This document shows, piece by piece, positions 23,301-26,762 of a stretch of 26,762 bases of DNA. The stretch comes from a virus. Both the position numbers and the translations under genes were made by a program. The notes beneath the pieces are model-generated. The model was not told the DNA's origin, ran no database searches, and was given only the letters and a program-made list of their open reading frames with translations. Numbering within the stretch: the first letter of the stretch is position 1; every line of letters begins with the position of its first letter. Where the stretch lies: the IMG/VR virus record IMGVR_UViG_3300006638_000021, positions 1 to 26,762 of that record; one strand, 5' to 3'.

Positions 23301-25300
23301 ATGAATCGCCGCCGGTGTCGACAAAAGTGTATGACCATGAACAAGCGAAGTCCCTTACGCCTGGAATGCAGGAGTTAATGACGTCGGCGATCCACAAGAT
23401 CGAGCGAGGCGGGGCTGACAAAGGAACTGCCGCGCTAGTGGATTCCCTGCACAGCGCCTACCTGCAGATGGAAGCGCAGCGTAGCGCGAGTGCCGGTTCG
23501 CAGTTGACGCGTAAAGGGTTCTCCGGTGTCAAGGCCAAGGACATGCGGCAAAACTTTGCTGACTACAGCTCCAGCACGATATGGCACGCATCGCAGCTAC
23601 GCACGATGTTCCAGAAAGCTGAGGCGATGGCCCGTCTGCGCACGATGGCTAAGGATGAGAACATCGATCAACCCACTGCATACAAGCGCGGTGAGATCGT
23701 ACAGACCCTCGGCGCCCGCGCAGCCAGCGACGCGCAGATGAACACGAGCGGCGCGTTTAACCGCACTACCGGCCGCCTTGGATTCTTGGCGTACCTGACG
23801 TCGCCCGCGCACGCCGCGATCTGGATGACGCAGAATTTCACGACGACCATCCCCGGCCTGGCCGGTGAGCATGGGCAAGCAAAGGCGTGGAGCGCGATGT
23901 CTAAAGGCATGGGGGCCGTGACATGGCCGGCGGTGCGGACAGCTGCGCGTGAGCAATTTAGCCGGGACCCGACGCCGGAGGGCATACAAGAAGCGATTCA
24001 GAAAGCTATCGCCTCCCACCCCACGATGGGTAAATGGGCGGACGCCATCAAAACACTGCACGAGCGCGGTGTGATCAGCCACGGATACGCGAACGAACTC
24101 AGTGAGATCGCGCGCGGCACAGGACCGTACACCCTCAAAGTTATGGACTACGCCCGCATGCTGCCGACGATGGCGGACGCATTCAACCGCACGAGCACGG
24201 CGCTCGCGTCGCTGGAACTCAACAATGGGGATCTCGGAAAAGCCGCGGACGACGTGGAGAAGTACCACGCGGACTACTCCGCTGCCAATAAGCCGAGGGT
24301 CTTCCAGGCGTTCAATCGGATACCCGGCGGCAACACAATCACGATGATGAAAACTTACGTGCAAGCGATGGCGCATTTGACGTACGGAAACATAGCGGAG
24401 GTGATCAAGGGAGCTGGGGGCGACACCGACCAGAAGGCTCGGTCGTTGCAGGCAGCGAAAACTTTAGGCGGGATGGCGATTGGGCAGGCGTTATTTGCGG
24501 GTGTGTATGGCGCGGTGGGGCTGGAGCCTGTGCGGCTTCTGTTCTACGCGTACCACAAGATATTTGATCAGGAGGGAGAAACGTGGGACATGAAGAATGC
24601 GATCCATGGATGGCTCACGGATACGTTCGGCCAAACGGCGGGTAACTCGCTCGCGCGCGGGCCGATCGCGGACGCGTTGGGAGTGGATGTGCAGGAGCGC
24701 ATGGGCCTTGCGAACCTGGCGTTTCATGATCCGCCAGACCTGCTGTCGCTAGACAAGGACTCGTGGAAGAATTTCGTCAATGACGAGAGCGGAGCGTTGG
24801 TTCAGCTTCTTGGAAATAACGTCATGGGCTCGATGGGGGAATTGCTCAATGGCAATATTTTGGGGGCGATCAACAAAGCTGTGCCTGTGAAGATGTACCA
24901 GGACGGAGTGAAGGCCCTGGAGATGGCGCGAACTGGGAAGTTGAATAGCGGGGGGGTGCCAATCACGCAGCCGTCCGGGTTGGACGCTGTGAAGAAGGTG
25001 ATTGGCTTGCAGCCGGCGAGTGCAGCTGATGCGACAGAGAAAGGACACGTGAGCACAGAAATTACGAAGGGGCAGGCCCTCGCCCGCACGGCGATCATCC
25101 GTGCCATCGTCAATGCATCGACCAATGACGAAAGGACTGCGGCGTACGAGCGGAAGAATAGCTTCAACGAGCGCAATCCTGGGGCGACAATTAAGCAGGG
25201 TGAGATACGCGGTACTGAGAAGCGTGATATGAAGATTGAAAACAACGTGCCGTCAAAGAACCAGCAAGTGCAGCAAGCCACGCGCTGGGATAGACCTTAG
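17315..25300 (+). CDS. Giant ejected virion protein with transglycosylase and zincin-like motifs (gp16-like position)
   Basis: 2661 residues. Residues 85-195 are a lytic transglycosylase of the SLT type: catalytic E111 in TESGGNP, GLFQIN (130-135) and AYAYNHG (176-182). Four PTAAE motifs (12, 58, 242, 252) flank it. Residues 280-520 have hydrophobic and amphipathic stretches, then a Pro-rich linker to about 570. Residues 570-1340 are charged and largely disordered. Around 1340-1600 lies a zincin-like domain, HEGEH at 1462-1466 with a possible third ligand E1542 in MMAELHSNP. The C-terminal 1000 residues are helical with a hydrophobic run near 2384-2416 and the pattern FLAYLTSPAHAAIWMTQN known from giant phage virion proteins. 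GGAGGG (17305-17310) precedes the start. T7 gp16 also has an N-terminal transglycosylase. Confidence 0.85.
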   Translation: MADPTGAPPPPPTAAETGIDPGIVQQLQTAGDAEYRRAVASGGESASRHAMGGGPPPPTAAEAAAPGGPPASPSSKAATRSVSPEIASTVSSAAAQRGVDPGDANALMMTESGGNPDAVNTNKNGTRDHGLFQINDTNIHPGEEDNALDPTWNTGRGLDLYKAGLDRFDGDPAMAAYAYNHGMGAAEKVAPGAARQDPYVRRFMANRSTDDPNQSATQSQSSAPQGAQGFPDHVGGNYAPPPTAAEGAPDAPTAAEAAVPPGAQGDTPPHVQPPIVPYGKPQDPGFFGFMKALVQGSVPEVSGVPFRMVGGAAHIATLATGAVADTVDAAWSSLTGKETHAVADPVFWFDQHILKPGIERWTPKEGSFVGDEGSGAVAHGLGGAGEMVSYGRMGLPGLSLMVGNSFFHSVTDNIDKGMDTNAAMTDATVDALASLAQMKIIGSDFFKGVAKSVPTAMIRRVLTSIPATAVIEFGKDLTKKAAFAFNGNEKEANDIDLTKGVSTASTYIEDAIYSIFMPQHTAAVAGTKPGPGGPPPPKPADVAPKPVADKDIPPPPPDSVSAAPSKAQTSDRNVPQGVPDTPSAEPAAQIRSQLVDMRNPATPRRGVLISNDTRQHLSDLPPDHEDAQPVRNQIMQAQTQNRTVDIPDVGMLILKTKGDAVKARTQLKTEDPQLVVGRYTDAGNGKTTAQTAVVQGREVSNGAITTERAVAPDAVGAARQSMLDQGKIPIVTTPEGVIQERTSAVNAEKEEAASVGAPGFEEQERRVATGEGTRRSTDAANAKLVAARAAVEPAPGAVHSPEQLAQDREDAASGPVPAGHDAEIDQIAREEGVSARQATKIWRQRNPTEGATPKETAPAPDTGRTEPAAPAGSQEPVIASKVPDKAQEGMFKTDSGKEVPVHIMGEASGGKLTVRPLDDSGMPGPGYDVPAERVRTTTLPAEPRHEAEPPKTTGTPLEQLPGALKTHEKQEAAAPGRKNATNLKERQDNASAFATVLKAAASEARKQVTSSGIAVGAKMDAAERALDAASKAIGLTNKSKEATDKGQGTGHALITARVKEMHKAARQLLDIAQPGDETREPEAARKPVKPVQSAEEKLAAKTAKQKPIYRTDAQEAATNATMVGLNKSAHEIEAPGDVMLGNDKFISEAAAVAAVKAEVEAGRVRPVPFQIMDSLNISGRDTTRVLEKAGYGEAKVEKPAPKPKQSPGADKVATAKEADRAKTLIQRAIEAKPEDLGKAQDALTQHIHEVATRLGHPADQIAAAVDAYLRHVTDMREEARVGGHSDEEEPDDEISDQQRKELSSGAGFSRVYRPSTTSGLGRAMLNRWHQSTMAAGKAMDDLGTSLRQSGMLDKMKAMRDSGLPMSFHDILDHLIDHARTPTGNGDLRQRLLALRDKVPDVPTFIQSTTVNPNTFEAMGSVIKGMFVGARDAPSIQLRLNDGEDATGRRGTTGYQFINTILHEGEHAATLYETHNNPNGKMATQLRSALSILTNRLAVKYGPDLYSHINHLQTGDITNSYIPNDGRFSHLYGLKNIDEMMAELHSNPKFLEEVIRSEDHAQPGEEIPPPRKGIPGLLMKIVKAIADHMGYKNPELALHIMDLAQDTAATQSVNFPEYYGTGTFHLSTMNHDPEFIRAMAQQGGRTISMDEHAAAQSHDIEEERGTLLGAPKIIRAQGAVNEAVGGDGGSAVRNGLHALGNSKAVDLGRKAVFALKSVGQILRDSKRFFGHDDGTNPINQLRQAEWDRNSLAHKMRTVSNPVVKAWMRLSNADNLAVSGLLRDTSLWKIDPREAADQQLAIASKRAGFAERHAEMQGRYAGLSTAAERVFNDALTSSKTMRAMQRRAAVDTAVEGFDLTVDENQRRLLAGAKNSGDYDRLIGPGKLIDVGEHNKKLADALKSWVGSDIQGEYVHLGRQGEYVVKATQESPDTGKVFPTQKAAEEFAEQTRQVSPNSTAEAEFRGGKWVVDYKIDHVSFHQGRTEAEKARAAVRAAGYESPPVSTKVYDHEQAKSLTPGMQELMTSAIHKIERGGADKGTAALVDSLHSAYLQMEAQRSASAGSQLTRKGFSGVKAKDMRQNFADYSSSTIWHASQLRTMFQKAEAMARLRTMAKDENIDQPTAYKRGEIVQTLGARAASDAQMNTSGAFNRTTGRLGFLAYLTSPAHAAIWMTQNFTTTIPGLAGEHGQAKAWSAMSKGMGAVTWPAVRTAAREQFSRDPTPEGIQEAIQKAIASHPTMGKWADAIKTLHERGVISHGYANELSEIARGTGPYTLKVMDYARMLPTMADAFNRTSTALASLELNNGDLGKAADDVEKYHADYSAANKPRVFQAFNRIPGGNTITMMKTYVQAMAHLTYGNIAEVIKGAGGDTDQKARSLQAAKTLGGMAIGQALFAGVYGAVGLEPVRLLFYAYHKIFDQEGETWDMKNAIHGWLTDTFGQTAGNSLARGPIADALGVDVQERMGLANLAFHDPPDLLSLDKDSWKNFVNDESGALVQLLGNNVMGSMGELLNGNILGAINKAVPVKMYQDGVKALEMARTGKLNSGGVPITQPSGLDAVKKVIGLQPASAADATEKGHVSTEITKGQALARTAIIRAIVNASTNDERTAAYERKNSFNERNPGATIKQGEIRGTEKRDMKIENNVPSKNQQVQQATRWDRP

Positions 25301-26762
25301 CTCATTTCTTTTTTGATCTCAGCCACTGTGCGGTTGGGGTCCATCCAGTATGTCTGATCTTTCCAGCATATAGAACGCAGCACCGTTGTCCCTGTGCGTA
25401 TCTTCTTCATGACGACTACATCTGGGAGCGCCTTGCGCACGAACTCTCGGACGTCGTAGCCGGAGTATGTCTTGCCGGTCTCGGAATGCAGGAACTGCCT
25501 GATTTTTTCGTTCGAGACAACGGCGCGGTCGAACGGTGCGTCGCCGTCGCGCGCCGCTGCTGTTAGGATCTGCACTTCTTTGATCTGTGACTTGTCAACC
25601 ATCACGAGTTTGGCGCCGGTCATTGGCGGTGAGTCGTGCGGGCTGTATCCAGTGAGGTCGACCTGGCTGAAGTACCACCGCAACACACCTGGGCCGCGCG
25701 GTGAATTCATCCACCTATACAGCAGAGTGAAGAAGGGCTTCTTCGCGATCGGATCACTTGGCGGGACGTGCTCGTATACACCCCACCGGCGTTCTTTGTC
25801 GGATGCTAGGCTCATAGCGTCTTTGTAATTAGAAGTAGCCGTTACGAACACCCTGTTGGGGATCTCAAATGGCGACATGAATTTCGGGTGTACCTCTAGC
25901 ACGGACCCGACCACCAAGTTCTTGAGGGAGTTCGCTATATCGTCGCTGTCCCACTTGCCGTTCACATGGATCTCGTCGAAGTACAGCAGGTGTTTGTTGC
26001 CGGCGTAGCTATTGTAGGCGCCGCGCAGCGTCTTGTTGCTGACCAGCTGTGAGTTGGCGTAGCCAACCAGGCGTCGTGGGACCTCATGCGCTAGCGTTGT
26101 CTTGCCTGTGCCGGGCGGCCCGATGATCAGCGGCGCGGACTCAATCTTGATCTCCGGACGCTGAACCAGGTGGCCGTAGGACTGCCTCAAATACTGGCTG
26201 AATTGCTGGTCCTCCGGCCTCGGGAACATGTAGGCCCAGAACATATCGAGCATCGTGATCTCCGCCGGCAGCGCTGGAATCATCTGCGGGGGCGCGGTAT
26301 AGCGGTTCACGTAACTGGTTCCTCCTTCGCTGTAAATCGATGGCGCCGTCGGGTGGAAGCCCGGCGACTGGACTGTGTATTTGACGCCGTACCGCCGCAT
26401 GATCAGGGTCGCGTTGGTCGGCACATGGTTGGCGTTCAGCGGCATATAGCGGGTGAGCAGGTCGTCGATGACCCGCGACGTCAGCATAGCCCGCTTGGTC
26501 ATTGAGTAGAAGATGCCTTCCTGCTCTGTGATAATCACGAACTCTCCGGCGAGGTAGTTGACGGCTTCCTGCATGTTGAACCTGCTGCGTCCAGTCGAGT
26601 TGACCGTGTGCTGTGCGGCGATCATCAACGGATCAGATACGACGGCGTTGGTTATTACCGGCGTCTCTTCTTCATCTTCGACGGTCGCCGTCGCGACTTG
26701 CTCGGCGAGACTTGCGGGCATCGCGGGCGTAACGGGCAGCGAGACTCCGGCTGGCACGTAGC
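25297..26762 (-). CDS. SF3/D5-type helicase, probably partial at right edge
   Basis: At least 486 residues (numbered from the GTG at 26757). The frame is open to the window edge, so more N-terminal sequence probably exists. Motifs: Walker A GPPGTGKT (213-220), Walker B LLYFDE (257-262), a sensor TATSN (306-310) as in SF3 motif C, and a likely arginine finger in DKERRW. This is the layout of the primase-helicase C-terminal group (DUF5906/D5-like), which unwinds DNA at the phage replication fork. The last 100 residues resemble a winged-helix end. It is the only minus-strand gene here, marking the change from structural to replication module. Its stop codon overlaps that of the giant gene. Confidence 0.85.
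   Translation of the reverse strand, partial: YVPAGVSLPVTPAMPASLAEQVATATVEDEEETPVITNAVVSDPLMIAAQHTVNSTGRSRFNMQEAVNYLAGEFVIITEQEGIFYSMTKRAMLTSRVIDDLLTRYMPLNANHVPTNATLIMRRYGVKYTVQSPGFHPTAPSIYSEGGTSYVNRYTAPPQMIPALPAEITMLDMFWAYMFPRPEDQQFSQYLRQSYGHLVQRPEIKIESAPLIIGPPGTGKTTLAHEVPRRLVGYANSQLVSNKTLRGAYNSYAGNKHLLYFDEIHVNGKWDSDDIANSLKNLVVGSVLEVHPKFMSPFEIPNRVFVTATSNYKDAMSLASDKERRWGVYEHVPPSDPIAKKPFFTLLYRWMNSPRGPGVLRWYFSQVDLTGYSPHDSPPMTGAKLVMVDKSQIKEVQILTAAARDGDAPFDRAVVSNEKIRQFLHSETGKTYSGYDVREFVRKALPDVVVMKKIRTGTTVLRSICWKDQTYWMDPNRTVAEIKKEMS

Noticed and set aside
25285-25316. Terminator at the end of the giant gene
   Set aside because: A T-rich run follows at 25306-25315, but the only upstream stem (CTGGG with CCTTAG) depends on G-U pairs and is too weak.
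1-26762. tRNA genes, integrase, attachment sites, insertion sequences
   Set aside because: None was seen on reading both strands; no transposase or integrase motif appears in any real gene. A tRNA scan was not possible here.

Overview
The window is a segment of a tailed double-stranded DNA phage (or closely related prophage) with a high-GC genome. The organisation resembles a podovirus with a T7-like virion plan. The host was probably a diderm (Gram-negative) bacterium, because the lysis cassette holds an Rz-type inner-membrane spanin with an embedded Rz1-type lipoprotein. No integrase, repressor, tRNA or rRNA was seen. There are 23 genes in all, and no stretch over 100 bases lacks a gene.

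Layout. Positions 1-3533 form the head and neck module: a partial scaffolding protein, the major capsid protein followed by a strong intrinsic terminator, and two adaptor-like neck proteins separated by a free-standing endonuclease VII-type HNH gene. Positions 3537-9035 hold tail and receptor-binding genes: a small structural protein, a LamG lectin-like protein, a probable fibre adaptor, a collar-type fibre, a 703-residue collagen-like fibre with acidic tryptophan/tyrosine-containing repeats, and two small accessory proteins. Positions 9051-10949 encode a tail hub/nozzle-like protein, whose start codon lies inside a perfect 9-bp hairpin.

Positions 10946-12625 are a lysis cassette: an Ala-rich membrane protein, a T4-type lysozyme, a second small membrane protein, and overlapping Rz/Rz1 spanins. 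Positions 12609-25300 look like an ejectosome module in the same order as T7 genes 13-16: a small conserved protein, a GNAT-fold protein, a 400-residue and a 975-residue low-complexity internal protein, and a 2661-residue protein. The giant protein has an N-terminal lytic transglycosylase domain and a central HEGEH zincin-like motif.

The minus-strand gene at the right edge is an SF3/D5-type helicase of the replication module. It converges on the giant gene so closely that the two stop codons overlap. Both edge genes run out of the window.

Genes of the structural arm are packed with 1-8 nt overlaps (ATGA, GTGA, TAATG), implying translational coupling. The notable points are the two-enzyme giant virion protein, the T7-like ejectosome order combined with a non-T7 replication gene, the acidic collagen repeats, the nozzle-gene hairpin, an A7 tract at the end of the GNAT gene, and the endonuclease lying in an island of atypical codon use. 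All assignments come from reading the sequence and remembered family patterns; no database search was run.
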